The translations under genes and the position numbers were made by a program. From positions 2,542,001-2,606,000 of the forward strand of contig NZ_CP032419.1 of the NCBI RefSeq assembly GCF_003595175.1: a DNA stretch of 64,000 nucleotides, read 5' to 3'. The notes beneath the pieces are model-generated. The model was not told the DNA's origin. It did no database searches and was given only the letters and a program-made list of their open reading frames with translations. Of this stretch, positions 7,382 through 16,163 are shown piece after piece (the stretch's first letter is position 1; each line of letters starts with the position of its first letter). Source of the stretch: Pseudomonas cavernae (lineage in GTDB: Bacteria > Pseudomonadota > Gammaproteobacteria > Pseudomonadales > Pseudomonadaceae).

Positions 7382-9691
7382 TTATTTGTCGACATCTTCG
7401 AACAACGAGCGCTTTGTGACGACTGGAGTGGGAGGCGGAGCTTCTTCCTTATTTTGCGTCACGATGTGCGTCCAATCCGCTTCATCTTCGGAGCCTTCAT
7501 CATGCTCGCGCTTGCGCTCTTCAAGCGCCAAGATTGAGCGCTTCACGTGATCGCGCGCGTCGCCGATCAAGGCCGTAGCGTCAGTATCGACACCAATCGC
7601 CTCAATGCGATCAATCACGCTGAGAAGCTTCTTAAAGTGGCTGTCAGGCTCTTCGTTCAAGTCGGCGTCGGCGGTCATCTCGTCGATCCGCTCCTCGAGC
7701 GACGGCAGCACAGTTGTCCGCAGCGCTAAGCCCACACCGATAAGCTTTAGCGGCGGTATGACCGCTAACATTTGTGCTTCCTCAAAGAAGGAGACGTCGA
7801 GGCCGTTGAGCACGGCAGACTCTAGCTTGTCGGCTACATCCGATCGCAGATCGTCAGGCAAGACGCTCAGGTGATGAGCACGTGCGCAGGTGGCGATCTG
7901 GGGATCGTTGCTGGCGAGATCGGATTGCCAGCAAGGCCTTCGAAGTAGATCTGGAAATTGTTCGACGGCTTTCTTGAATACGGCCTCACTCGAACGATAG
8001 GACAGGAAGTGGAACAGCATCCAATTGCGGTGCCATTCGTCGGGCGTGCGGCCAAGTCGTGCGACCAACGCGTCGTCGAGCGTCGTCGGGATAACAAGCC
8101 CATCTCGAATGAGCGGCGAGCCTTCACACGTGAAGCTGAGAATGGTGTCGATAGGCGCGCCTCGTATAAGCGCCGCCATCATATGGGGCTTCTGGCGCAT
8201 AATCTCCGTTAGGGCGTCGGAGATCGTCGGATGGGCGAAGGTCCATTTTGATCCGGAAAGCTTCAGGAACGAGCCCTTCAGCTCAGCGAAACAATCCTGA
8301 ATTTTAGTGAGAGTGTACCCCGTCAGCTCCGCGACCGTCTGTGCAGCCGAAGCGTCATGATCGCTGGGATCGAAGCCGGCCTGATGGACATAAACGAGGA
8401 TGAGCGCGGCCTGCAGCTGATCATCCAAGGCGTTGACGGTATCGATCAGATGCTCTGTCGGCTCCTCCATGAAGCGGACGAGAGAGCTTTCGCGAGGCGC
8501 TAGTCCCTTGGTGAAGTTTGGGTCGCCGAGACGTTCGGCGATTCCAGGGAGGAAATCGCGAACTGCGGCGACTGCATCCAGATGCGGCTTGACGCTCGAT
8601 CGCCAGCTCTGGCTCTGCTCGCCGAAATTCAAATGGTTATAGAGAATCTGCGCCTTCTCTTCGGACGTCAGCTCGCCGACATCCACCACGGCGCTGCCAT
8701 CTGCGAACAGGGCAAGGTTGCGCTGTCCGAGCCGACGCCGCGCCGCTTCATAGATATGCTTGCGGGAAGTTAGGAGAAAGCGATTGCCATGCTTAATCGC
8801 AGCCCGCAGCTTGGAGAAGGCCGACGTCCAATCCTGCACATAGTCGTCGCGTAGCACATTCGAGCCGAAAGCATCGTCAATCCAGAAAAAGCGTCCTGGG
8901 TCATTGGGATTCCAACCGGCCTCGAAGTCGCGTGGGCTGGTCAGAGCAAGTACGGTGTTGTCCGGATTTTCCGATGCTATGGTCGAGACGATGGCTCCAA
9001 TCGCCGATTTGCCGCTTGAGGGGTTGCCGAGCAGCAGCACTACGCCGTGCTTGGAGATCGCATTGACCGCAGCGCGATGAGCCTGGGTAGGCACATAAGT
9101 GCGAAGTTTTGGGATCCAGCTGTCAAGCAGCGCTCGGCTCTGCTCGCTGAGCCGCTCATCCAAGATCGAAGTGAGGTCCCCCAGACCGTAGACCTGCGGG
9201 ACAAGGGCCCGCAGGCGCGCGCTGCTCCTGATAACACGGACCATATACTGGCGACCAAGTATGTGCGGTTTACGCACACCGAGGGCCCGGAGTCTGGCAC
9301 GCATTGCGGCTGCGACGGGCGCATCCACGCTCATGTTCGTCATGAAGGCGTAAGTGTCCGCCTGGCCGGCTTTGACCAGTTCTTCGACATGATCGATCTC
9401 GGCGTTGAGATCGCTAAGCTTCAACGTTTTTACTGCATCGGACGTATGCTTGCACTGGACCGTACCAATCGGCGGAGCGTCGTTTCCCGCAGGAATGAGG
9501 AAGACTGCGTCCTGACCGCCGTCTTGGGCTTCGCGGAAGATCTCCACGGGTCGGCCGAGTACGACCTCACATACCTGCGAACATAGATCCTGAAACGCGC
9601 GCCAGCCGATGGTATGGAGTGCCAAATCGCTCCAAGGGCCGTGCGCTCGACGCTCGCGCGGCGCCGGAGGCTCGATGCTCTCGGCCTTCAT
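7382..9691 (-). CDS. REase-nSTAND3-type NTPase, effector/sensor of the defence operon
   Basis: A 769-residue protein. Residues about 30-150 form a Mrr/restriction-endonuclease-like domain: AFQDLC, then DGGQDAVF (the metal-binding D) and VQCKHT (the QxK element). A STAND-type NTPase follows: P-loop LLGNPSSGKSA near residue 222 and a Walker B with two acids (FFWIDDAFG) near residue 269, the spacing typical of the nSTAND3 clade. The C-terminal 350 residues are helical and probably act as sensor repeats; the end is acidic and low-complexity. Its ATG overlaps the stop of the ABC ATPase gene by four bases, so the two proteins are translationally coupled. Known relatives are anti-phage or anti-plasmid proteins that cleave nucleic acid once activated; activity here is inferred. 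Confidence 0.8.
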   Translation of the reverse strand: MKAESIEPPAPRERRAHGPWSDLALHTIGWRAFQDLCSQVCEVVLGRPVEIFREAQDGGQDAVFLIPAGNDAPPIGTVQCKHTSDAVKTLKLSDLNAEIDHVEELVKAGQADTYAFMTNMSVDAPVAAAMRARLRALGVRKPHILGRQYMVRVIRSSARLRALVPQVYGLGDLTSILDERLSEQSRALLDSWIPKLRTYVPTQAHRAAVNAISKHGVVLLLGNPSSGKSAIGAIVSTIASENPDNTVLALTSPRDFEAGWNPNDPGRFFWIDDAFGSNVLRDDYVQDWTSAFSKLRAAIKHGNRFLLTSRKHIYEAARRRLGQRNLALFADGSAVVDVGELTSEEKAQILYNHLNFGEQSQSWRSSVKPHLDAVAAVRDFLPGIAERLGDPNFTKGLAPRESSLVRFMEEPTEHLIDTVNALDDQLQAALILVYVHQAGFDPSDHDASAAQTVAELTGYTLTKIQDCFAELKGSFLKLSGSKWTFAHPTISDALTEIMRQKPHMMAALIRGAPIDTILSFTCEGSPLIRDGLVIPTTLDDALVARLGRTPDEWHRNWMLFHFLSYRSSEAVFKKAVEQFPDLLRRPCWQSDLASNDPQIATCARAHHLSVLPDDLRSDVADKLESAVLNGLDVSFFEEAQMLAVIPPLKLIGVGLALRTTVLPSLEERIDEMTADADLNEEPDSHFKKLLSVIDRIEAIGVDTDATALIGDARDHVKRSILALEERKREHDEGSEDEADWTHIVTQNKEEAPPPTPVVTKRSLFEDVDK

Positions 9692-11736
9692 GCGGTGGCC
9701 ACACCGCGTAGAACACCGACCGGCATCGGATGGATTACCTGGTCTGTGACCACGCTCGTTGCGCCGAGCGGCCCAAGGTCGATGTCAAGACGCCGGCCTT
9801 CCTCAGTCGCGGTGCTCATCAAGCGTCGGCACAGGAGATCGGCGAGCGCGGGGTCCTCAACGGCGCAGATGATCTGACGCCCATCCAAGCGCAGAGCGGC
9901 GAGCACTTCCACTAGGTGAAGGGCCCTAAAATCGTCGATGTGCTGAACGGGGTCGTCGAGCAGCAGGGACCTGAGTGGTGTCCACGCCCGCGCGAGATGG
10001 ACTGAGAGAAGGAAAGCGAGACCGGCGGCACGACGTTGACCGCTGCTGAAGACAAATTGCGGGTTCAGGCCGTCTCCGACCTTCAGGCTCAAGAAACGAC
10101 GGACGTCGCCGCGAATGCTGTAATCGATTGTCCGCCAGTCGGCGTGCGGTCGCAGGCGCTGGTACAGTTCGTTGAGAAGCGGACTGATCTGAGCGAGACG
10201 CTCATCGATTATTTCGGCGCTCACACGCCTAACCGAGCGTTCGATTTCGCGGGCCGCTGTGGCGGCATTTTGCGACTGGCTGACCGCCTGCGCCAGCTTC
10301 TCTATTTCAGCTCGCAGCGCCGATATGTTGCTTTCGATCGACGACATTCGCGATACCGCTTGCGAGGCCTCCAGCACAAGCAGCGCACGCTCGAGGTCGA
10401 TCAACCGGTCGCGTTCGGGAGAAATGGCCTGCTCCAGCCCGTCAGGATCCTGGATGAAGCGGTGCTCGAGCCCCCACTGATCGTAGAAATCGACATGTGC
10501 CGCTTCCTGCTCGCGAAGCCGGCGCAGCTCGTCTGCATGAGTTTGAACCGTGGCGGCGGCTGCCTGGAGCGTGAGGCTGGGTAGCCGCGCGTTCTCTTTC
10601 GCGGTGGCGAGAGCATCGCGAGCGGCCTGAACGCCCGACGCCAGTGATGTGATCCGTCGCCGCGCTGCGGCCAGACCGGCAGCAAACTCGTCCGGGGTCC
10701 GATAGGCTGCGCATAACGGGCAATGATCTTCGTGCAGCCCTAGGCGCTCACCGTGCTCGACCAGAAGGCTCAGCGACGCTGCGATCGCGTCCACCTCTTC
10801 TTCGCGCGCGAGGCGTTGTTCGGCTTCCGAGACCGCTTGCTGCGCAGCCTGATGCTCGCGCTGCGCCTTTTCGTGCGCCTTTGATGCGGTCTCTCGATCC
10901 GCAACAGCCTCCGAAGTGTTGTAGGCCGCCTGTACTGACGCGACCTCGCGACCGAGTTGAAGCGCTTCGCTCATTCGACCCAATCGGGCTCGTCCGTTCG
11001 CGAGTGCGTTTCTACCCGCCGTCAGTCGTGCCGTCAGTTCGGGCGGCGCATCCGGCGCGGCGGCTCCGATCACCTGGAGGGCGGTGGACACATCGCCTGA
11101 CCGGCTAAGGGCGGCGTGCGTCTCAGACTGTTGCGTCAATCTGTCCGCCAACCGCGAACGGGCAGCCTCATAGGCGGCCTCATCTTTAGCGTGCGCGGCT
11201 TCGGCGGCCGCCACAACTTCCTTGGCTCTACTACCTGCTTCCGAGCCTTCTAAAGCACCGAGCGCCGAGCGGACGAGATCGAATCGCTCCGTTTCGGTGA
11301 GGTCTAGGCTGAGCGCGGCGATCCATTCGTCGCGAATGATTGATGTTCGGGTGAGCTGCCGGAGTGCGTTGTCTGGCGCAGGCCCGCCGCAAAGCGCGGC
11401 CTGGATTTCGTCCGCTGATCGATCAGCGCCCGACTCGCGCGTGCGAGTGATGGTGAACGGCTTGCCGTCGTCGTCGACGAACGAGACCGTTACATAGTGG
11501 GCCTTTGGAACGCCTTTGCCACGCCACCATAAATAATCGCTGAGGCTTTCCTTCGCCGCCTTCTCGACGGCATATTTGTCGATGGAGCCGGTGATCGCGA
11601 ACTCGACCGCATCGCATAGCGTGCTCTTGCCCACGCCGTTCCGGCCAGTGATGACGGTGAAGCCCCGTCCGAAGTTGATCCGGACGAGATCCCTGAATCC
11701 ACGAAAACCGCATGCTTCGATGAAATCGAGTCTCAT
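9688..11736 (-). CDS. Rad50/SMC-like ABC ATPase of the defence operon
   Basis: A 682-residue ABC ATPase of the RecF/Rad50 type. It opens MRLDFIEACGFRGFRDL and carries Walker A GRNGVGKST at residues 31-39, a long Ala/Glu/Arg-rich coiled coil, a hook-like CPLC near residue 339, a second coiled coil, an ABC signature (FSSGQRRA, near 563) and Walker B LLLDDP near 592. The CPLC would let two molecules join through zinc, as in Rad50. Such ATPases are the central sensor in ABC-three-component conflict systems. It overlaps the upstream small gene by ATGA and the downstream NTPase gene by ATGA. No nuclease domain is seen in this protein, so it relies on partners for any effect. Confidence 0.85.
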   Translation of the reverse strand: MRLDFIEACGFRGFRDLVRINFGRGFTVITGRNGVGKSTLCDAVEFAITGSIDKYAVEKAAKESLSDYLWWRGKGVPKAHYVTVSFVDDDGKPFTITRTRESGADRSADEIQAALCGGPAPDNALRQLTRTSIIRDEWIAALSLDLTETERFDLVRSALGALEGSEAGSRAKEVVAAAEAAHAKDEAAYEAARSRLADRLTQQSETHAALSRSGDVSTALQVIGAAAPDAPPELTARLTAGRNALANGRARLGRMSEALQLGREVASVQAAYNTSEAVADRETASKAHEKAQREHQAAQQAVSEAEQRLAREEEVDAIAASLSLLVEHGERLGLHEDHCPLCAAYRTPDEFAAGLAAARRRITSLASGVQAARDALATAKENARLPSLTLQAAAATVQTHADELRRLREQEAAHVDFYDQWGLEHRFIQDPDGLEQAISPERDRLIDLERALLVLEASQAVSRMSSIESNISALRAEIEKLAQAVSQSQNAATAAREIERSVRRVSAEIIDERLAQISPLLNELYQRLRPHADWRTIDYSIRGDVRRFLSLKVGDGLNPQFVFSSGQRRAAGLAFLLSVHLARAWTPLRSLLLDDPVQHIDDFRALHLVEVLAALRLDGRQIICAVEDPALADLLCRRLMSTATEEGRRLDIDLGPLGATSVVTDQVIHPMPVGVLRGVATA

Positions 11737-12263
11737 GATGTCGCTCCCAGGATGCGAGCGACCTCCGCCGGCGTGGTCTCTTTCAGGAACGCGGTAACGG
11801 CCTCAGGAGGAATGTCCTTCAGCCTGGTGCGCAGTCTCGTTTCGAAGTTAGACGCGGCGAGCAGTGGCTTGGAGCGTAAGGACAGCAGTGGTAGCAGCGC
11901 CTTCTCAACGTCATCCGCTGTGGCGATCGAGGCCCTGGCGATCTTTCGGGTCAGAGAGAAATCCTCTTCGATGCGCTCGATCTCGCGCCCTCTGCGCGCA
12001 TCCTGATCCGGGGTCAGAAAGACCGAATAGACGTTCCACGCTTTCGCTCCTGCGCCGCGCAACGAAGCGGCGTGGCGGGTGAGCGCGACTTGCTGATTTG
12101 CACGCCAGGTGCTGAGAAGAGTATCTGCGGTGCCGAAGACGTGGACGAATCCCATTAGTGCCGCGCTTTCGAAACAGGTCACGGGGCCGGTCGAGCCAGA
12201 CCACGTCCAAGTTTCATACTGGGCGTCGCGAAGGAGTATTTCGGCTTGCGTGAAGATGTCCAT
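11733..12263 (-). CDS. Small middle component of the defence operon (ABC-3C MC1-like)
   Basis: A 176-residue soluble protein without catalytic motifs. The ATG at 12263 is fixed by a TAATG overlap with the stop of the SIR2 gene; the frame extends upstream inside that gene, but this is a shadow. The segment KAWNVYSVFLTPDQD (from residue 74) and the helical C-terminus (AVTAFLKETTPAEVARILG) resemble the middle component that links the ABC ATPase to its effector in ABC-three-component systems. I assign this from position, size and that pattern, not from a search. It overlaps the following ATPase gene by ATGA. Confidence 0.6.
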   Translation of the reverse strand: MDIFTQAEILLRDAQYETWTWSGSTGPVTCFESAALMGFVHVFGTADTLLSTWRANQQVALTRHAASLRGAGAKAWNVYSVFLTPDQDARRGREIERIEEDFSLTRKIARASIATADDVEKALLPLLSLRSKPLLAASNFETRLRTRLKDIPPEAVTAFLKETTPAEVARILGATS

Positions 12264-13582
12264 TAGATGCCCAACGCCGCTCTTGCCCCAGAGAAGTCGT
12301 ACCATTCGCCCGCTGGGTCAGGACGAATGACGTCGCCAGCGCGTCCGCTACGGACGACGTTATCCGGCACGCCCAGGTCGGTCGCGCCCACTGCCACAAC
12401 GATGTCTGACCGCATCACAGCAGGCGGCTCAACGAATTTTCCGCGCAGCGTTCCGAGGACGGATTGCGCTCCGTTGAGGACACGGATGCTCCGGCCGTTC
12501 AGTTCATAACCTTCGGCGCGTTGAATGGCCCCAGCCTGACGTAGCAGCAAGTGGAAGAAGCCGAGGGCTTCCGGACTTGCTGGGCGCAGGAGCTTGGCCG
12601 GCTCCGCCGCCGAGACGCCTTCGGCATCCCGCCTCAGGCCGTACAGAGCCTCGCTATCGAAATTCCCGATGTTTAGCCAAGCTGGGTCGCACTGGATTCC
12701 GGTGGCGTGCTCGAAGGTGGCCCGTCCGGCATCCAGCACTTGTCGAAGGTAGTTAGATGAGAACGCGCGACGAAGCTCGTCGAGCGCCACAGCCCCAGAC
12801 TCTTGGACATGCTCGAACGTTACGTTTTGCGCGTGCGCCATCTCCCAGAGCTGCGGGGCCTTCTGCTCGAGCGTGTTTGTTGGCGACAGGTCGATAACTG
12901 TCACGGACAGCGGTTGGACGTCGATCAGCGCTTCGCCGATCACGGCATTGAGATATTCCCAGTCTGACCAGAAGCCGACGACGAGCAGGTCCTTCTGCCG
13001 AAGGTTGGCAGCCATCCAAACTTTGCTTCGCGCAATGCGGGCCGAGATGGTCGGATCATTGAGCTGCGAAGGCGCCCAGACCGTGGCTGGCCGATCGCGG
13101 TGAGAACAGCCATGGAATTTCAGCAGGGGCGCCTGACGAACGGAATCGGCGGTGGCTTCATCTCCGTCGAGCGAGCCGCGGAAGTCCGCGCCGTAGTCCC
13201 AGGCGCGTCGTTCGATGAGGGTGTCGTAGTTGCTCGATATGCCAGCAACGGCAGCGCGGGTGATGAGAAAATCCGCTATCGCGGCATGCCCCGTGTTCGA
13301 AGGCCGCACAAAAGCGGGCCAGGGCACGAGATGCTCGATGAAGACCGATTGAAGGGTGTTGAGTCCCGCGAAGTGTTCGGCGAGCGCCTCCAGATTGTCC
13401 CGAAGTGCGAGGTCACAGTTCGGATCAGATTCAAGACGGTATTTGTCGAAGCACCGCTCGGCGACCGTCCGGGCCGCTGGCAGGCTGCTAGGCGGCGCCA
13501 TCGACAGCCCGGCGCCACAGACCACTAGAAGCCGGCCGGCGTTCATGGAGGCTAGCAGTCGAGTGATTGTCTCAGGCGTCAT
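12263..13582 (-). CDS. SIR2-domain protein (probable NAD-consuming effector), first gene of defence operon
   Basis: A 439-residue protein. The N-terminal 250 residues are a SIR2-type NAD-binding domain: VVCGAGLS at 21-27, SSNYDTL at 116-122 (the N and D that hold NAD ribose) and KFHG with the catalytic His at 157, then VVGFWSDWEYLN at 201-212. Residues 290-439 form a second, unrecognised region (VLNGAQSVLGTLRGKF, SDIVVAVGATDLGVPD) that may bind a ligand or a partner. In defence systems SIR2 domains deplete NAD+ and stop growth after infection. The start could be the ATG at 13582 or 13594. It is promoter-proximal and overlaps the next gene by TAATG, so its dose is tied to the others. Confidence 0.85.
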   Translation of the reverse strand: MTPETITRLLASMNAGRLLVVCGAGLSMAPPSSLPAARTVAERCFDKYRLESDPNCDLALRDNLEALAEHFAGLNTLQSVFIEHLVPWPAFVRPSNTGHAAIADFLITRAAVAGISSNYDTLIERRAWDYGADFRGSLDGDEATADSVRQAPLLKFHGCSHRDRPATVWAPSQLNDPTISARIARSKVWMAANLRQKDLLVVGFWSDWEYLNAVIGEALIDVQPLSVTVIDLSPTNTLEQKAPQLWEMAHAQNVTFEHVQESGAVALDELRRAFSSNYLRQVLDAGRATFEHATGIQCDPAWLNIGNFDSEALYGLRRDAEGVSAAEPAKLLRPASPEALGFFHLLLRQAGAIQRAEGYELNGRSIRVLNGAQSVLGTLRGKFVEPPAVMRSDIVVAVGATDLGVPDNVVRSGRAGDVIRPDPAGEWYDFSGARAALGI

Positions 13583-13855
13583 GCGAGCCCCCACCGAGAA
13601 CGAACTCGCCGACTTGATTCGGTTGCGATTTTGTCGATCCAGCTGATCGTATTAATGGCACTCACTGCTGTCCCTCGCTAATGCCTGAGCCCGCCTCTCG
13701 ACGTGAAAAAAACTGATCGAATCCTCGCCCCCTTACCCTTCGACAGGAGATCGTGGCATCGACCTGCGGCTACAGCGTAACACTCAATATTGGCTAAGTG
13801 CCCAGTGACCAGCATCCGCCCCGATTCCCGCTTGCAAACAGTCCGCTTCTGGCCG
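13583..13855. promoter_or_regulatory. Upstream region of the defence operon
   Basis: About 270 non-coding bases before the SIR2 gene that must hold its promoter. No obvious operator, sigma-54 site or regulator gene was seen, so the operon may be expressed constitutively at a low level. Confidence 0.35.
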
Positions 13856-14012
13856 AGGCTGTGTAAAAACGTTTTAGAGCAGGTTTGACTGTCAGGATCG
13901 GGACGAAAATCGCGCTCCTACGCAAATTTCTGGTCTGCTGATTAACCAAGCGCTGGCGGATTTTACGTAGCAACGCAGACTTCAAAACGGTGCATGCGTT
14001 TTTACACAGCCT
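13856..14012. mobile_element. Miniature inverted-repeat element (157 bp)
   Basis: Bounded by perfect 16-base inverted repeats: AGGCTGTGTAAAAACG at 13856-13871 and its complement at 13997-14012. GGCCGAG occurs at 13851-13857 and again at 14014-14020, which suggests a short target duplication, although the copies do not abut the ends exactly. There is no transposase; the inside carries only a short frame. This is the form of a MITE or an internally deleted insertion sequence. It lies between the defence operon and the chimeric acs gene. Confidence 0.7.
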
Positions 14013-14084
14013 GGGCCGAGAGCGGAACTCGCCTCCGATCAGTAGAATGTCCTGCTGAAAGGCATCTCTTTAGACGGGCTCCGC

Positions 14085-14338
14085 ATGCTCTTTGATCAGT
14101 TGCTCGCACGCTCGGCGATACTGGAGGATCGGCTCGCCGGCTTCTTCTCGCTACCGTTGGTAAATGGTTCCAGCCGCCTACAGGCAACCAGGGCACTTGC
14201 TAGCCTTGGATTTTAGCATGCTCAAAGCATGAAGCATCTGGTGGCGGCTGGTCTGTATACATCTGCCGCCGCTCTACTTCGAGTGCAGTATGAGTCCCTG
14301 GTTCGTGCTCTTTGGGCGCTCTACGTAGCGACGGACAG
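14085..14338 (+). pseudogene. 5' part of an unrelated gene, interrupted by TAG and fused in frame to acs
   Basis: From ATG 14085 the frame reads MLFDQLLARSAILEDRLAG ... RLQATRALASLDF, then TAG at 14214-14216, then [20 protein letters not shown] and [19 protein letters not shown] up to about 14338. The sequence is continuous in character on both sides of the TAG, so a sense codon has mutated to a stop. It resembles small all-helical proteins of unknown role often seen in Pseudomonas accessory regions (DUF6988-like, to be confirmed). At about 14339 it changes without a frame break into acetyl-CoA synthetase. Confidence 0.65.
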
Positions 14339-16163
14339 GCGCCTCGACTGGATCAAGCCTTTCACCAAGGTGAAGCAGACCTCGTTCGACGACCACCACG
14401 TCGACATCAAGTGGTTCGCCGACGGCACCCTCAACGTTTCCGCCAACTGCCTCGACCGCCACCTTGCCGAGCGCGGAGACCAGCCAGCGATCATCTGGGA
14501 AGGCGACAACCCCGCCGAACACCAGGTCATCACCTACCGCGATCTTCACGAGCGCGTCTGCAAGTTCGCCAACGCCCTGCGCGGCCAGGACGTACACCGC
14601 GGCGACGTGGTGACCATCTACATGCCGATGATTCCGGAAGCCGTGGTCGCCATGCTGGCCTGTACCCGCATCGGCGCCATCCACTCGGTGGTTTTCGGCG
14701 GCTTCTCCCCCGAGGCCCTGGCCGGCCGCATCATCGACTGCAAATCCAAGGTGGTGATCACCGCCGACGAAGGCCTGCGCGGTGGTAAGAAGGTGCCGCT
14801 GAAGGCCAACGTCGACGACGCCCTGACCAACCCCGAAACCAGCAGCGTGCAGAAAATCGTGGTGGTCAAGCGCACCGGCTCCGACATCAAGTGGAACCAG
14901 CACCGCGACGTCTGGTACGAGGACCTGCTGAAGGTCGCCTCCAGCCACTGCGCGCCGAAGGAAATGGGCGTCGAGGACCCGCTGTTCATCCTCTACACCT
15001 CCGGCTCCACCGGTAAGCCGAAGGGCGTGCTGCACACCACCGGCGGCTACCTGACCTATGCCTCGCTGACTCATGAGCGAGTCTTCGACTACCGTCCGGG
15101 CGAGGTTTTCTGGTGCACCGCCGACATCGGCTGGGTCACCGGCCACACCTACCTGGTCTATGGTCCGCTGGCCAACGGCGCCGCCACCCTGATGTTCGAA
15201 GGCGTCCCGAACTACCCGGATGTGACCCGCGTGGCGAAGATCGTCGACAAGCACAAGGTCAATATCCTCTACACCGCGCCGACTGCCATCCGCGCCATGA
15301 TGGCCGAGGGTAAGGCGGCGTTTGACGGCGCCGACGGTTCCAGCTTGCGCCTGCTGGGGTCGGTCGGTGAGCCGATCAACCCGGAAGCCTGGCACTGGTA
15401 CTACGAGAACGTCGGCCAGAACCGCTGCCCGATCGTCGACACCTGGTGGCAAACCGAAACCGGCGCCTGCCTGATGACCCCGCTGCCGGGCGCCCATGCG
15501 CTGAAGCCGGGCTCCGCCGCGCGTCCCTTCTTCGGCGTGCAGCCGGCGCTGGTGGACAACCTCGGCAATATCCTCGAGGGCGCCACCGAGGGCAATCTGG
15601 TGATCGTCGACTCCTGGCCGGGCCAGGCGCGCACCCTGTACGGCGATCACGACCGCTTCGTCGACACCTACTTCAAGACCTTCAAGGGCATGTACTTCAC
15701 CGGCGACGGTGCGCGCCGCGACGAGGACGGCTACTGGTGGATCACCGGTCGGGTCGACGACGTGCTCAACGTCTCCGGCCACCGCATGGGCACCGCCGAG
15801 ATCGAAAGCGCTATGGTCGCCCACCCGAAAGTCGCCGAAGCGGCGGTGGTCGGCGTGCCGCACGACATCAAGGGCCAGGGCATCTATGTCTACGTGACCC
15901 TGAATGCGGGCGAGGAGGCTTCCGAGCAGCTGCGTCAGGAGCTGAGGGCCTGGGTACGCAAGGAGATCGGGCCGATCGCCACCCCGGATGTGATCCAGTG
16001 GGCTCCGGGTTTGCCGAAGACCCGTTCGGGCAAGATCATGCGCCGCATCCTGCGCAAGATCGCCGTTGCCGAATACGACGCCCTCGGCGACATCTCCACC
16101 CTGGCGGATCCCGGCGTGGTGCAGCACCTGATTGATACTCACACGACCATGAACATCGCCTGA
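14229..16163 (+). CDS. acsA: Acetyl-CoA synthetase with replaced N-terminus (chimeric)
   Basis: From [18 protein letters not shown] onward this is a normal AMP-forming acetyl-CoA synthetase, which activates acetate to acetyl-CoA via acetyl-AMP. It has the ATP loop [12 protein letters not shown], the hinge [16 protein letters not shown] and the C-terminal [15 protein letters not shown] whose lysine is the usual acetylation site. The normal first 40 or so residues are absent; instead the frame begins with about 37 residues from an unrelated helical protein ([20 protein letters not shown]). The native promoter and start are therefore lost. ATG 14229 has no good ribosome-binding site, so expression and folding are doubtful. 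A deletion or recombination fused the two genes. Confidence 0.85.
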   Translation: MKHLVAAGLYTSAAALLRVQYESLVRALWALYVATDRRLDWIKPFTKVKQTSFDDHHVDIKWFADGTLNVSANCLDRHLAERGDQPAIIWEGDNPAEHQVITYRDLHERVCKFANALRGQDVHRGDVVTIYMPMIPEAVVAMLACTRIGAIHSVVFGGFSPEALAGRIIDCKSKVVITADEGLRGGKKVPLKANVDDALTNPETSSVQKIVVVKRTGSDIKWNQHRDVWYEDLLKVASSHCAPKEMGVEDPLFILYTSGSTGKPKGVLHTTGGYLTYASLTHERVFDYRPGEVFWCTADIGWVTGHTYLVYGPLANGAATLMFEGVPNYPDVTRVAKIVDKHKVNILYTAPTAIRAMMAEGKAAFDGADGSSLRLLGSVGEPINPEAWHWYYENVGQNRCPIVDTWWQTETGACLMTPLPGAHALKPGSAARPFFGVQPALVDNLGNILEGATEGNLVIVDSWPGQARTLYGDHDRFVDTYFKTFKGMYFTGDGARRDEDGYWWITGRVDDVLNVSGHRMGTAEIESAMVAHPKVAEAAVVGVPHDIKGQGIYVYVTLNAGEEASEQLRQELRAWVRKEIGPIATPDVIQWAPGLPKTRSGKIMRRILRKIAVAEYDALGDISTLADPGVVQHLIDTHTTMNIA

